Below, one piece after another: positions 24,437-33,190 of a stretch of DNA of 42,903 bases; within the stretch, counting starts at the first letter, position 1, and every line of letters starts with the position of its first letter. Origin of the DNA: Rhizobiales bacterium 65-79. GTDB taxonomy: Bacteria > Pseudomonadota > Alphaproteobacteria > Rhizobiales > Rhizobiaceae. The position numbers were made by a program, and so were the translations under genes. The notes beneath the pieces are model-generated. The model had not been told where the DNA came from. It saw only the letters and a program-made list of their open reading frames with translations, and ran no database searches. Location: contig MKRJ01000041.1 of the NCBI GenBank assembly GCA_001896885.1, positions 1-42,903 of the forward strand, given 5' to 3'.

Positions 24437-25458
24437 AGAAGCTCTACGGAATCCAGTATCTTCGGGCCGCCGCGGCGCTCGGCGTGGTGGTCTTCCACGC
24501 GGCCGAGCGCAGCGGCTCGCATTTCGTCATCGGCGCCGCCGGCGTCGACGTATTCTTCGTCATCAGTGGCTTCATCATGTGGGTGATCTCGCAAAAGCGA
24601 GAGATGACGCCGCTGGGTTTCTTCGGCGACCGCCTGAAGCGCATCGTGCCGATCTACTGGATGGCGACGGCCGCGATGTGCATCGGGGCGCTGGCCGGCA
24701 TTTTCCCCAACCTGACGCTGACCGTGGCGCACGTGGTGGATTCTTTCCTCTTCATCCCGCACCGCTCGCCGAACGGAGGCCATATCTGGCCGGTGCTGGT
24801 GCAGGGCTGGACCCTGAACTACGAGATGTTCTTCTATGCCGTCTTCGCTTGCGTGCTCTTCCTGCCGTCAGGCCGGCGTCTCGCCGCCCTGGCCGTGATC
24901 TTTCTCCTGCTTGCCGGAGGCGGCTGGCTGCTCGACTCGCGCAATCCGCTGCTCGCGACCTACACCAATCCCTTGATCCTTGAATTCCTGCTCGGGGCGC
25001 TGATCGGCCGGCTCTGGCTCGCGGGAAGAATGCCCTCGGCGAAGACGGGCGCGGCGCTGGTCGTCTTCTCCCTTTGCGGGTTCGCTTTCGTCGGCGTCAC
25101 GCTGAAGGGCTTCAGCCCGTTCTTCCTCGGTCCTCTCGCCGGCCTGCTTGTCGTTGGAACACTGGCGCTCGAAGACGCGGACAGGGTCGTCCGGTCGAGG
25201 CTGCTCAGCTATATCGGCGATGGCTCCTATTCGATCTATCTCTGGCACACCTTCGCCATATCGGTGGTCGCCAAGGCCGCGGGGTTCCTCCATTTCCCGG
25301 CCGCGCTCACGCTCGTCTTATCCGTGTGCGCGGGGCTGCTTATCGGTCTTCTGCTCTACGAACTGGTCGAGAAGGATCTGGCGAGACGGTTGCGCGCGCT
25401 GCTGCGCGGGGACCGGCCGGCCGAGGCGGTCGAACTGCCCGATCCGCCAAGATCGTGA
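24433..25458 (+). CDS. exoZ: Exopolysaccharide O-acetyltransferase ExoZ (acyltransferase 3)
   Basis: Inner-membrane acyltransferase family 3 protein, 341 aa, with about ten membrane spans. The N-terminal 'YGIQYLRAAAALGVVVFHA' carries the family R-x10-H pattern, 'GVDVFFVISGFIMW' and 'FFGDRLKRIVPIYW' follow, and 'GDGSYSIYLWHTF' near residue 260 is the usual C-terminal landmark. In S. meliloti ExoZ acetylates the repeat unit; since exoH (succinyl) and exoV (pyruvyl) are missing from this window, acetylation may be the only non-sugar decoration encoded here. ATG overlaps the exoQ stop. The much longer open frame upstream runs through exoQ in another phase and is discarded. Confidence 0.9.
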   Translation: MKKLYGIQYLRAAAALGVVVFHAAERSGSHFVIGAAGVDVFFVISGFIMWVISQKREMTPLGFFGDRLKRIVPIYWMATAAMCIGALAGIFPNLTLTVAHVVDSFLFIPHRSPNGGHIWPVLVQGWTLNYEMFFYAVFACVLFLPSGRRLAALAVIFLLLAGGGWLLDSRNPLLATYTNPLILEFLLGALIGRLWLAGRMPSAKTGAALVVFSLCGFAFVGVTLKGFSPFFLGPLAGLLVVGTLALEDADRVVRSRLLSYIGDGSYSIYLWHTFAISVVAKAAGFLHFPAALTLVLSVCAGLLIGLLLYELVEKDLARRLRALLRGDRPAEAVELPDPPRS

Positions 25459-25479
25459 GGGCCGGGCGCAGGCGGGTTC

Positions 25480-25785
25480 CTAGTATTGCCCGGTCGGCTT
25501 GCCTTCCTTGCCGGTGATCAGCACCCCGCAGCGGTCGCCCTGACGCCACCTGAGCTCGCAACGGTAGGCCGCGCCATCCACCGGCACGTAGAGAAGGAAA
25601 AGGGCGGGCACCGGGGACGAAGCGTCGACACGGAGCTCCGCCCCGTTCGAATGCATGTTGCGGATCGTGCAGGCAACGCCCGATGCGCGCCCGCCGCCGA
25701 TGATGGTCGCGCCCTTGAGCACGCGCGGGCGGTGCTCCCGCCTCCTGTCGTCTTCCCCCGTCACGCGTGGAACAGCTCCCGTCAT
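25480..25785 (-). CDS. PilZ domain protein
   Basis: Small cytoplasmic protein of 101 aa by the chosen start. It contains a PilZ-like pattern: RREHR (R-x3-R) followed about 24 residues later by 'IRNMHSNGAEL', which corresponds to the (D/N)-x-S-x-x-G motif but has H where the serine usually is, so cyclic-di-GMP binding is uncertain. The rest fits a short beta barrel ('FLLYVPVDGAAYRCELRWRQGDRCGV'). GGAG lies nine bases before ATG 25785; ATG 25791 is too close to it, and a GTG at 25818 has no ribosome binding site. It is convergent with exoZ with 21 nt between stops. A role in controlling exopolysaccharide output is inference from location. Confidence 0.7.
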   Translation of the reverse strand: MTGAVPRVTGEDDRRREHRPRVLKGATIIGGGRASGVACTIRNMHSNGAELRVDASSPVPALFLLYVPVDGAAYRCELRWRQGDRCGVLITGKEGKPTGQY

Positions 25786-26041
25786 TTCCATGCGCTCCGC
25801 CCTGCATGCGGAAAACACCTTGTGTCACGGAATGGGCCGGATTGAGGCCGCAACGGCACAAAAGAAAAATAAAGTCCGAGGGATCAACGGCCTGGACCAT
25901 GTCACCTCGCTTGCCGGCGCCGCCGCAACGATCGGGGAATTCCTCCTGGCCGGCCGTAAATCGTCTCACGGTTGCCTTGCCCGCCCTTCCGGAAAAGGGA
26001 TATGCGCTACCGGGCGATGAACAGGCTGGCGGCGGACCCCG
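25786..26041. other. Divergent intergenic region, PilZ gene / amine oxidase gene
   Basis: This 256-bp region should hold both promoters. An A-rich stretch at 25856-25875 interrupts otherwise GC-rich DNA. I see no near-consensus promoter and no strong inverted repeat. Confidence 0.35.
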
Positions 26042-27292
26042 ATGGCTGACAACGAGATCGAAGTGGCAATCGTGGGCGCCGGCGCTGCCGGCATCGGCGC
26101 CGCGCGTCGCTTGCGGGACGCCGGCATTTCCGTCCTTCTCATCGAGGCGCGCCCGCGGCTCGGCGGACGGGCCTTCACGGTCGACGGCGGCTCCGGCATG
26201 CCGATCGATCTCGGCTGCGGCTGGCTGCATTCGGCCGACCGCAATCCGTGGAGCGAAATCGCCAAGGCGCAGGGCCGCACCATCGACCGCACGCCGCCGC
26301 CCTGGGCGCGGGCGACGACGCCGACCGGGTCGCCCTCGCCGGACCAGGCGAGCTTCCACGAGGCGATCCTGGACTTCCGCGAGCAGGTCGCCGCGTTCCC
26401 GCAGGACGGCCCCGACCGCGCCGCGTCCTCATTGCTGGAACCCGGCGCCCGCTGGAACCGCCTGCTCGATGCCGTCAGCACCTACTACAGCGGAGCGGAG
26501 CTCGACCGCATCTCGATCCGCGACCTCATGCGCTACGGCGACACGGGCGTGAACTGGCGGGTCGTGGAAGGTTACGGGACGGTGGTCGCGGCGCATGCCG
26601 CCGGCGTGCCGGCGAGACTCGGCTGCGCCGTGCGGGCGATCGACCATGCCGGCCAGCGCGTCGAACTCCAGACGGATGAGGGAACGATCCGGGCCGAGCG
26701 GGCGATCGTCACGGTGCCGAGCGATCTCATCGCGCGGGAGGCGATCCGCTTCAATCCGGCCCTGCCGGAGAAGGTGGAAGCCGCCGCCGGCCTGCCGCTC
26801 GGCCTTGCCGACAAGCTTTTCCTCTCGCTTGCCGGCGGCGAGGCGTTCGAGGCAGACAGCCGCCTGTGGGGCCGGATGGATCGGGTCGATACCGGAGCCT
26901 ATCACATCCGGCCGTTCGGAAGGCCGCAGATCGAGGCCTATTTCGGCGGCGATCTCGCCGCTGAACTCGAAAAGGGCGGGGAAGCCGCCTTCTTCGATTT
27001 CGCGGCCGGGGAACTGGCCGAGACCTTCGGCAAGGATTTCGCCAGTCGGATCGGCCCGATCGGCATGCATCCCTGGAAAGCGGATCCGTATGCGCGGGGC
27101 TCCTATTCCTACGCCCTGCCGGGCAGGGCGGATTGCCGCGCGAAGCTTGCCGAGCCCGTCGACGACCGTCTCTTCTTCGCTGGCGAGGCCTGTTCGAGGA
27201 ACGACTTCTCCACCGCGCACGGCGCCTATCTGACCGGCCTCGACGCGGCCGAGCGGATCATCGCATTGCATCGGCCGAAGCCGCGGAAATAG
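26042..27292 (+). CDS. FAD-dependent amine oxidase family protein
   Basis: Flavoprotein oxidoreductase, 416 aa, of the flavin monoamine oxidase family. The N-terminal dinucleotide fold has 'VAIVGAGAAGIGAARRL' (GxGxxG, residues 10-15) and an acidic end of the second strand 'LLIEARPRLGGRAFT' that includes the conserved GGR. The C-terminal FAD motif 'DRLFFAGEACSRNDFSTAHGAYLTGLDAAERI' (read in two parts) lies at about 377-408. The substrate is not evident; relatives oxidise amines or act as desaturases. It stands alone, convergent with the antiporter gene 11 nt away, and divergent from the PilZ gene. No signal peptide, so cytoplasmic. Confidence 0.85.
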   Translation: MADNEIEVAIVGAGAAGIGAARRLRDAGISVLLIEARPRLGGRAFTVDGGSGMPIDLGCGWLHSADRNPWSEIAKAQGRTIDRTPPPWARATTPTGSPSPDQASFHEAILDFREQVAAFPQDGPDRAASSLLEPGARWNRLLDAVSTYYSGAELDRISIRDLMRYGDTGVNWRVVEGYGTVVAAHAAGVPARLGCAVRAIDHAGQRVELQTDEGTIRAERAIVTVPSDLIAREAIRFNPALPEKVEAAAGLPLGLADKLFLSLAGGEAFEADSRLWGRMDRVDTGAYHIRPFGRPQIEAYFGGDLAAELEKGGEAAFFDFAAGELAETFGKDFASRIGPIGMHPWKADPYARGSYSYALPGRADCRAKLAEPVDDRLFFAGEACSRNDFSTAHGAYLTGLDAAERIIALHRPKPRK

Positions 27293-27303
27293 GCCCGTCC
27301 GGC

Positions 27304-28830
27304 TTACGTGGTCAGCGGCTGGAAGCTTCCGGCCGGCGCTGCGTCAAGCTCGGCCCAGTCGATCTCTTCCTCCAGCCGGTGGTAGGCCTCGTCGCCGATC
27401 TCGCCGCGGATGCGCAATTCCTCGAGCACCCGCCGCTGATGATGCACCGCTTGCAGCCGCAGCCGGTCATGGTCCGTGGCGGCCTGAGGCGCGTCGCGGT
27501 TTCCCGCGACGGCCAGTGCCGCTTCATATTCGCCGCGCACCGCAAAGGCCACGCCCGATCCGTCGCCGTCGAGGCTGGCGAGCGCCGCGCGCATGACCGC
27601 GGCGCGGGCGTGCGAGACCTCCTCCTCGACGGAGCTGTCGGTCTCGAACCTGAGCAGCCGTAGCAGCGGCCCCAGCGTGACGCCCTGCAGGACGAGCGTC
27701 CCGAAGACCACGCAGAACGCCGCCAGCACGATCTCGTCGCGGCCGGGAAAATCGTTGGGCAGGGCGAAGGCGGCGGCAAGCGTGACGAGGCCGCGCATGC
27801 CGCACCAGCCGATCAGGATGTCGTCGCGCAGGCTTCCTCCGCGGGGAGCGACGATCCTGCCCGCCGCTCCGCAAAGAAGCGCGAAGGCGAGCCTGACCAG
27901 GATGACCGTGGCCAGCACCGCCGCGGCCAGGACAAGCGCATGATCGAGATCCTGCCCCGACAGCCTGAGCAGGATCGGCCGCGCCTGCAGGCCCATGAGG
28001 ACGAAGGCCAGCACGTTGAGCACGAAGACGGCCGTTTCCCAGACCGAATAGGAACTGACGCGCAGTCGCGGCGGCATGATCGGGGGCGCCAGCCGTGCGA
28101 TCGCAATCGCATAGACGACCATGGTGACGATTGCCGAGAGGCCGATCCGCTCGGCGAAGATCCAGACGCCGAACGTGCTGACGAACTGAAGGATCGCGGC
28201 GCTCGCCGCGTCCTCCACCCGCCTCATGACGAAGAACACCAGGCGGGCCAGCACCAGGCCAGCCACCAGGCTGCCGACCAGCGACAGCCCCACCATCGGC
28301 GCCGCATCCCGGAGGAGCAGGGGACCGGCGGCGGCTACGACGGCCATCCGATAGATCAAGAGCGCGGTCGCGTCGTTGAGCAGGCTTTCCCCCTGCAGTA
28401 TCGCGAGGATGCGCCGTGGGGGCCTGAACTGGCCGAGCACGGCGGCGGCTGCGGCCGCGTCGGGCGGCGCGACGACCGCGCCGAGCGCGATTGCCGCGGC
28501 GATCGGCAGGCCGGCCACCTGCCGCCCGACGATGGCGACCGCGGCCGTGGTCAGGAGGACCGCGACGAGCGCCAGCGACGCGATCGGCACGGCGTGGCGG
28601 CGCAGGTCGCGTGGCGATGTGTCGAAGGCGGCGTCGAGAAGCACCGGGGCCACGAAAAGCGCCAGCGCAAGGTCGGGCTCGATGCCGATCGGCGGCGCGA
28701 AAGGCAGGAACGCCAGGATCGCGCCGGCGACCGCCAGCAGCGCCGGGTACGGGATCTCCAGCCGCCGCGCCAGTCCGGCGAGGAGGACGGATCCGAGCAG
28801 GAGCAGGAGCGTCCATTCGAAAAGGGCCAT
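27304..28830 (-). CDS. Na+/H+ antiporter, CPA1 family (NhaP-like)
   Basis: Inner-membrane cation/proton antiporter, 508 aa, with about 12 membrane spans in residues 1-400 and a hydrophilic cytoplasmic tail of about 100 residues. 'GAVVAPPDAAAAAAVLGQF' near residues 125-145 is the CPA1 unwound-helix motif, with PPD in place of the common TDP, so the aspartate is kept, and 'ILQGESLLNDATALLIY' near 155-171 carries the conserved ND pair. The start at 28830 (MALFEWTLLL) is preferred to 28881 because hydrophobic sequence begins at once; no good ribosome binding site is visible for either. The preceding divergent promoter at 28925 belongs to the sugar operon. Confidence 0.85.
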   Translation of the reverse strand: MALFEWTLLLLLGSVLLAGLARRLEIPYPALLAVAGAILAFLPFAPPIGIEPDLALALFVAPVLLDAAFDTSPRDLRRHAVPIASLALVAVLLTTAAVAIVGRQVAGLPIAAAIALGAVVAPPDAAAAAAVLGQFRPPRRILAILQGESLLNDATALLIYRMAVVAAAGPLLLRDAAPMVGLSLVGSLVAGLVLARLVFFVMRRVEDAASAAILQFVSTFGVWIFAERIGLSAIVTMVVYAIAIARLAPPIMPPRLRVSSYSVWETAVFVLNVLAFVLMGLQARPILLRLSGQDLDHALVLAAAVLATVILVRLAFALLCGAAGRIVAPRGGSLRDDILIGWCGMRGLVTLAAAFALPNDFPGRDEIVLAAFCVVFGTLVLQGVTLGPLLRLLRFETDSSVEEEVSHARAAVMRAALASLDGDGSGVAFAVRGEYEAALAVAGNRDAPQAATDHDRLRLQAVHHQRRVLEELRIRGEIGDEAYHRLEEEIDWAELDAAPAGSFQPLTT

Positions 28831-28924
28831 GGCAACATCCGTCGGTCGGTTCGCATCGCGGAACGCTGGTGCGCTTCCCAATAGTCGAACTCGGCGTGAG
28901 ATGCTTCCCCGAAATGAAAGCGCA

Positions 28925-28953
28925 TTGACAGTTCAGCCTTCCTATCGTCTAAT
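28925..28953 (+). promoter_or_regulatory. Near-consensus sigma-70 promoter of the sugar operon
   Basis: TTGACA at 28925-28930, a 17-bp spacer and TCTAAT at 28948-28953 make a perfect -35 and five-of-six -10. Transcription would start near 28960, inside the LacI-type operator that follows, and leave a leader of about 68 nt before the TTG start at 29028. This is the strongest promoter I see in the window. Confidence 0.72.
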
Positions 28954-28955
28954 CA

Positions 28956-28969
28956 TGTAAACGGTTACA
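28956..28969 (+). promoter_or_regulatory. LacI-type operator, sugar operon
   Basis: TGTAAACGGTTACA is an inverted repeat around a central CG (TGTAA-ACGG-TTACA), with the CG-centred half-site form typical of LacI/GalR-family operators. It begins three bases after the -10 box and covers the likely transcription start, a position where binding would block initiation. The identical 14-bp sequence occurs, inverted, at 37705-37718 beside lacI. Confidence 0.8.
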
Positions 28970-29027
28970 ACGCCCGTGGCTGGCGGAGTTTCCGGGGTAT
29001 GGGACAGGCTTTCCGCGGGAGGATCGA

Positions 29028-30098
29028 TTGCGGTTCGGGCTGATCGGCTACGGCCTCTGGGGAAAGCATCACGCCGAGGCGATCGCCAAGGCGCCGGGGG
29101 CGGAACTGGCCGCTATCGCCTGCTACAGCGAGGCGACGGCAGCCGCTGCGCGCCGGCGTTTTCCGGATATTCCGGTGCATGTCGGTTATGGCGCGCTCCT
29201 CGCCGATTCCTCGATCGAGGCGATCGACATCGTCGTTCCCAACCATATGCACGAGGAGGTCGGCGTCGCCGCGCTGAAAGCCGGCAAGAACGTGCTCCTC
29301 GAAAAGCCGATGGGCGTCAGCGTCGAGGCATGCGATCGGCTGCTCGAAGCCGCCGAGGCGTCGGGCAAGGTCCTCACCATCGGCCACGAGTTCCGCCTCT
29401 CCACGCAATGGGGAAAGCTGAAGGAACTGGTTGCGGAAGGCGCGATCGGCAAGCCGCTCTACGCCAATGTGAGTCTCTTCCGCTTCCCCTACCGGCAGGG
29501 TTCCGGCGGCTGGCGCTACGATCGCGGCAAGGTCGGCTCGTGGATCCTTGAAGAGCCGGTGCATTTCTTCGATTCCGTCATGTGGTATTTTGACGAACTC
29601 GGCGATCCCGACCGGATCGTCGCCTTCGGCAACGGTCGTCCGGTGCAGGGCAGGCAGGGCAACGAAGCCGCCATGGCGCACAATTTCTCGACCGTCATGC
29701 ACTGGCCGGGCGGCGCCTATGCCGTCATCACGCAGAGTCTCGCCGGCTTCGAGCACCACCACGTCATGGAGATCGTCGGCTCGGAAGGGTCGATCCGCAC
29801 CTGGTGGTCGGGCGCCGAGGACCGCACGCGCGAGCCCTCGTTCGAGATCAAGGTCCAGCGTGCCGGCGCGGCGAAGGCGGAGACCTTGAAGGTTCCGGCT
29901 TCCGGCGAACTGTTCGAACTCGACCGCGAGCTTTCTCTCGTGGTCGACGCCTTTCGCAAGGGCCGGCCGATGGTGTCGGGCGAGGAGGCGCGCAAGCGCA
30001 TCCTTGTCTGCCTCGCGGCCGAGCGGGCGCTGGCGGAAGGCAGGGAAATGCGGCTCGACTTTTCGCGGGGCGTGGAACCGCGAAAGCTCAAGGCATGA
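29028..30098 (+). CDS. Gfo/Idh/MocA family oxidoreductase
   Basis: NAD(P)-dependent sugar or polyol dehydrogenase, 356 aa, cytoplasmic. The Rossmann motif is GYGLWG (residues 7-12), and the catalytic EKP is at 92-94 ('LLEKPMG'). The second catalytic region reads 'EEPVHFFDSVMW' with H179; the usual 'GG/D.G.H..D' glycine-rich form is altered to EEPVHFFD, so substrate preference may differ from common inositol dehydrogenases. Start is TTG at 29028 with GGGAGG five bases upstream. First gene of the operon behind the 28925 promoter and operator. It probably oxidises the sugar brought in by the transporter encoded next; the reaction is not known. Confidence 0.85.
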   Translation: MRFGLIGYGLWGKHHAEAIAKAPGAELAAIACYSEATAAAARRRFPDIPVHVGYGALLADSSIEAIDIVVPNHMHEEVGVAALKAGKNVLLEKPMGVSVEACDRLLEAAEASGKVLTIGHEFRLSTQWGKLKELVAEGAIGKPLYANVSLFRFPYRQGSGGWRYDRGKVGSWILEEPVHFFDSVMWYFDELGDPDRIVAFGNGRPVQGRQGNEAAMAHNFSTVMHWPGGAYAVITQSLAGFEHHHVMEIVGSEGSIRTWWSGAEDRTREPSFEIKVQRAGAAKAETLKVPASGELFELDRELSLVVDAFRKGRPMVSGEEARKRILVCLAAERALAEGREMRLDFSRGVEPRKLKA

Positions 30099-30139
30099 AC
30101 GAAGGCGGGACCGCCCGCCGCGACAAGGGAGGAAGAAAC

Positions 30140-31390
30140 GTGAAGAAATTTGCAATGCTTCTGGCCGCCGGCGCCATGGCGCTCACGGCCGGGTTCATGA
30201 CCGGCGGCGCCAATGCCGCCGACAAGAAGATCACGGTGGTGACCTGGAACATCCCCTACTACAAGGACGGATTCCAGAAATGGGTCGACGCCTTCAAGAA
30301 GATCCATCCTGATTTCGATGTCGAACGCATCGACATGAAGGGCACGGAACTGCCGGCCTGGTACCAGACGCAGGTGGTCGCCGGCACGCCGCCCGACATT
30401 CTGGACCTCCAGGGCGGCATCTGGCTCGAATACGCCTCGCAGGGCGGCCTGACCGACCTCACCCCCTATCTCAAGCGGGACAAGGAATACACCGACCGGA
30501 TCTATCCCGAGGTGCTCAACAACTGGGTGTACGAGGGCAAGAACTACGGCGCGCCGATGTACATCTCGAAGACGTTGCTATTCCTCAACCGCAAGATGAT
30601 GAAGGAAGCCGGCATCGAGAAGGATCCGACCTCCTTCGACGAGATGATGGCCGATGCCGAGAAAATGACCGGCCCCGGCAAGTCCGGCTTCATGACGCTC
30701 AATTTCGACTGGCTATACTGGCCGCTCTTCAAGATGAACGGCATCGACTTCGTCACGCCGGACCTGAAGAAGGCGGCCTTCAACACGCCGAAGACGGTGG
30801 CTCTCGTGAAGCGGCTCGCCGACCTCACCAAGAAGGGCGTCATCGACAAGATCAGCTGGACCGGCCGCTGGGTCGAGCCGAACGGCGCGTTCGCCGCCGG
30901 CACGGTCGGCATGCTGCACGCCCACGCGCCGGCCTATCTGTGGTTCAAGAGCAAGGCCGACTGGGTCAATTCCGACACGGTGGGCGCGATCAACCTGCCC
31001 GGCGACTGGTCGACGCCGAATTCGCACGCCTTCGTCATGTCGGCCGGCTCCAAGCATCCGGAGGAGGCCTGGGACTTCATGAAGATCGCCACCAGCGGCG
31101 ACGGCGCCGTCACCTTCGGCGAGCAGACCAACAACCTCATGGGCGACAAGATAGCCGACCAGGAGCTGATGAAATATTTCGAGAAGAACATTCCCGCCGT
31201 CGTTCCGGCGCTGAAGACCCAGCTCGAACATTTCGACAAGCTCACCGGCAACTGGCCGTTCGCCAAGGACGCGGAGATCAAGGACGCCTTCTATCCGGAA
31301 CTGCAGGCCGCCCTGCTCGGCCAGAAGAGCGCCGAGGACGCGCTCAACGCCGCCGAGCAGAAGGTCAACCGCATCCTCCAGTCACAGTAA
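30140..31390 (+). CDS. Sugar ABC transporter substrate-binding protein (family 1)
   Basis: Periplasmic receptor of a carbohydrate-uptake (CUT1) importer, 416 aa. Signal peptide residues 1-26 ending ANA before ADKK. The mature start 'ITVVTWNIPYYKDGFQKWVDAFKK' and 'VVAGTPPDILDLQGGIWLEYASQGGLTDLTPYL' (two parts) are typical of UgpB/MalE-like proteins; aromatic residues (W, Y, F) near the cleft fit carbohydrate stacking. Start is GTG at 30140 with GGGAGGA seven bases upstream; an ATG-started frame further upstream lacks a ribosome site. It sits 41 nt after the oxidoreductase gene and 9 nt before the first permease. Ligand unknown; the linked ChbG-like and NagB-like proteins suggest an acetylated or amino sugar. 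Confidence 0.9.
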   Translation: MKKFAMLLAAGAMALTAGFMTGGANAADKKITVVTWNIPYYKDGFQKWVDAFKKIHPDFDVERIDMKGTELPAWYQTQVVAGTPPDILDLQGGIWLEYASQGGLTDLTPYLKRDKEYTDRIYPEVLNNWVYEGKNYGAPMYISKTLLFLNRKMMKEAGIEKDPTSFDEMMADAEKMTGPGKSGFMTLNFDWLYWPLFKMNGIDFVTPDLKKAAFNTPKTVALVKRLADLTKKGVIDKISWTGRWVEPNGAFAAGTVGMLHAHAPAYLWFKSKADWVNSDTVGAINLPGDWSTPNSHAFVMSAGSKHPEEAWDFMKIATSGDGAVTFGEQTNNLMGDKIADQELMKYFEKNIPAVVPALKTQLEHFDKLTGNWPFAKDAEIKDAFYPELQAALLGQKSAEDALNAAEQKVNRILQSQ

Positions 31391-31399
31391 AGGAAAAGA

Positions 31400-32365
31400 A
31401 TGGCGGCTGGGACAGCATCCGCGCCGGCGCTCGATCAGCGCCGGCGTCCACCCGCGAAGACGCCGTTCTTCGCGCGGCGGCGCACCCGCGACCTGACGCT
31501 GATCTGGCTGTTCCTGCTGCCGTCGCTGGTGATCTTCGCGCTCTACCGCATCATTCCGCTCGGCTGGAACGTCCTGCTCTCGCTGGAGTTCTGGTCGCCC
31601 TACAAACCGGCGCGCTTCGCCGGCCTCTATCACTACCAGGAGATGCTGTTCTACGACGACGCCTTCTGGAAGGTCTTCTGGAACACCATCATCTTCATGG
31701 CTTCGGCCCCGGTGGGCATCGCGCTGGCGCTCGGAGTGGCGCTGCTCGTCAACACGCGCGTGCCGGGCCGCGGTGTCTACCGCACGATCGTCTTCATGTC
31801 CTATCCGGTGATGACGGTCGCCGTCGGCATCATCTGGCAATGGCTCTATAACGAGAAGGTCGGGCTGATAAACTATGCCCTGATCTCGCTCGGGGTGATC
31901 AACAGGGGCATCCCTTTCCTGCAGGATTTCGACCTGGCGCTGCCGGCCGTCATTCTCGCCTCGATCTGGCAGGTCATCGGCTTCTACATGATCATCCTCC
32001 TGACCGGCCTGCAGAGCATCCCGCCCAACCTCTACGAGGCGGCGTCGATCGACGGGGCGAGCGCGGCGCAGAGCTTCTGGCGCATCACCCTGCCGCTGAT
32101 CCGGCCGTCGCTCTTTCTCTGCTTCGTGGTCGGCATCATCAATTCCTTCACCGCCTTCGACCTGATCTTCGTGATGACCGGCGGCGGCCCCGGCCACGCC
32201 ACGGACCTGCTCGTCACCTACATCTATTCCTCGGCCTTCAAGCTGTCGAAATTCGACTATGCCGCGGCCATGACGGTGGCGAATTTCCTGCTCTTCCTCG
32301 GCCTTGCCTTTGTCGCCAACCGGCTCGCCGGCGGCGAGGCCGGCGCCATCAAGCGGGGGGCCTAG
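31400..32365 (+). CDS. Sugar ABC transporter permease, MalF/UgpA type
   Basis: Inner-membrane permease of a CUT1 importer, 321 aa, with six predicted spans after a basic N-terminus of about 30 residues. The EAA loop reads 'NLYEAASIDGASAAQSFWRITLPLIRP' (in two parts, about 212-238), the docking site for the ATPase. 'FVMTGGGPGHATDLLVTYIY' near the C-terminus is characteristic of the UgpA/MalF side of the pair. It pairs with the next permease. Start ATG at 31400 follows an AAAGGAAAAGA sequence. Its ATPase is not in this operon but on the facing minus-strand wing (36558-37646). Confidence 0.92.
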   Translation: MAAGTASAPALDQRRRPPAKTPFFARRRTRDLTLIWLFLLPSLVIFALYRIIPLGWNVLLSLEFWSPYKPARFAGLYHYQEMLFYDDAFWKVFWNTIIFMASAPVGIALALGVALLVNTRVPGRGVYRTIVFMSYPVMTVAVGIIWQWLYNEKVGLINYALISLGVINRGIPFLQDFDLALPAVILASIWQVIGFYMIILLTGLQSIPPNLYEAASIDGASAAQSFWRITLPLIRPSLFLCFVVGIINSFTAFDLIFVMTGGGPGHATDLLVTYIYSSAFKLSKFDYAAAMTVANFLLFLGLAFVANRLAGGEAGAIKRGA

Positions 32366-32367
32366 CC

Positions 32368-33180
32368 ATGGTGAAGCGCCAGCACTGGCCCATCCATCTC
32401 GCGCTCGGCATCATCTCGGCTCTGATGCTGGTCCCTTTCTACTGGGTGCTGAAGACGAGCCTCACCGGCGAGAACATCTTCGTCTACCCGCCGGCGATCC
32501 TACCGCAGGACCCGAACCCGTTCTATTTCGTCGATGTCTGGTACGCGATCCCGTTCCTGCGCTACCTGATCAACAGCGTGATCGTGTCGGTGATCGTGGT
32601 CGTCGCCAACGTCTTCTTCAACGCGATGGCCGGCTATGCGCTTACCCGCGATTTTCCCGGCAAGGCCGCGACCATCATGCTGTTCCTTTCCTGCATGATG
32701 ATCCCCTTCCAGGTGACCATCATCCCGGCCTACCTGATCACCGCCAAGCTCGGCTTGCTCAATTCCTATTTCGGCATGGCGCTGCCGTTGATGTCGACCA
32801 TCGTCTGCATATTCGTCTTCAAGGCGGCTTTCGAGGCCATTCCGAAATCGCTGGTCGAGGCGGCGCGCATCGACGGCGTGCCCGACTGGATGATCGTCTT
32901 CCGCATCATCATGCCGCTCACCAAACCGGCCATCGCCACCAACATCATCCTCGCCTTCATCTGGTCGTGGAACAGCTTCCTGTGGCCGCTGGTCGTCGTG
33001 CGCGACGTCGACATGCAGACGCTGCCGCTCGGGCTCTCGCGTTTCCTCTCGGTGGTGGAGGACACGACCGGCGCGCTCTACGCCTTCTGTGTGATGGTGC
33101 TGGTGCCAGGTCTGGTGATCTTCCTTCTGGCGCAGAAGGAATTCATCACCGGCCTGACCTCCGGCGCGACGAAGGGCTAG
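32368..33180 (+). CDS. Sugar ABC transporter permease, MalG/UgpE type
   Basis: Inner-membrane permease, 270 aa, six predicted spans. The EAA loop is 'IPKSLVEAARIDGVPDWMIVFRIIMPLTKP' (in two parts, about 167-196), and the C-terminal 'EFITGLTSGATKG' ending is typical of the MalG/UgpE subfamily. It forms the transmembrane heterodimer with the previous gene product, from which it is separated by two bases, so translation is likely coupled. Start is ATG at 32368. Confidence 0.92.
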   Translation: MVKRQHWPIHLALGIISALMLVPFYWVLKTSLTGENIFVYPPAILPQDPNPFYFVDVWYAIPFLRYLINSVIVSVIVVVANVFFNAMAGYALTRDFPGKAATIMLFLSCMMIPFQVTIIPAYLITAKLGLLNSYFGMALPLMSTIVCIFVFKAAFEAIPKSLVEAARIDGVPDWMIVFRIIMPLTKPAIATNIILAFIWSWNSFLWPLVVVRDVDMQTLPLGLSRFLSVVEDTTGALYAFCVMVLVPGLVIFLLAQKEFITGLTSGATKG

Positions 33181-33190
33181 GAGACAAACC

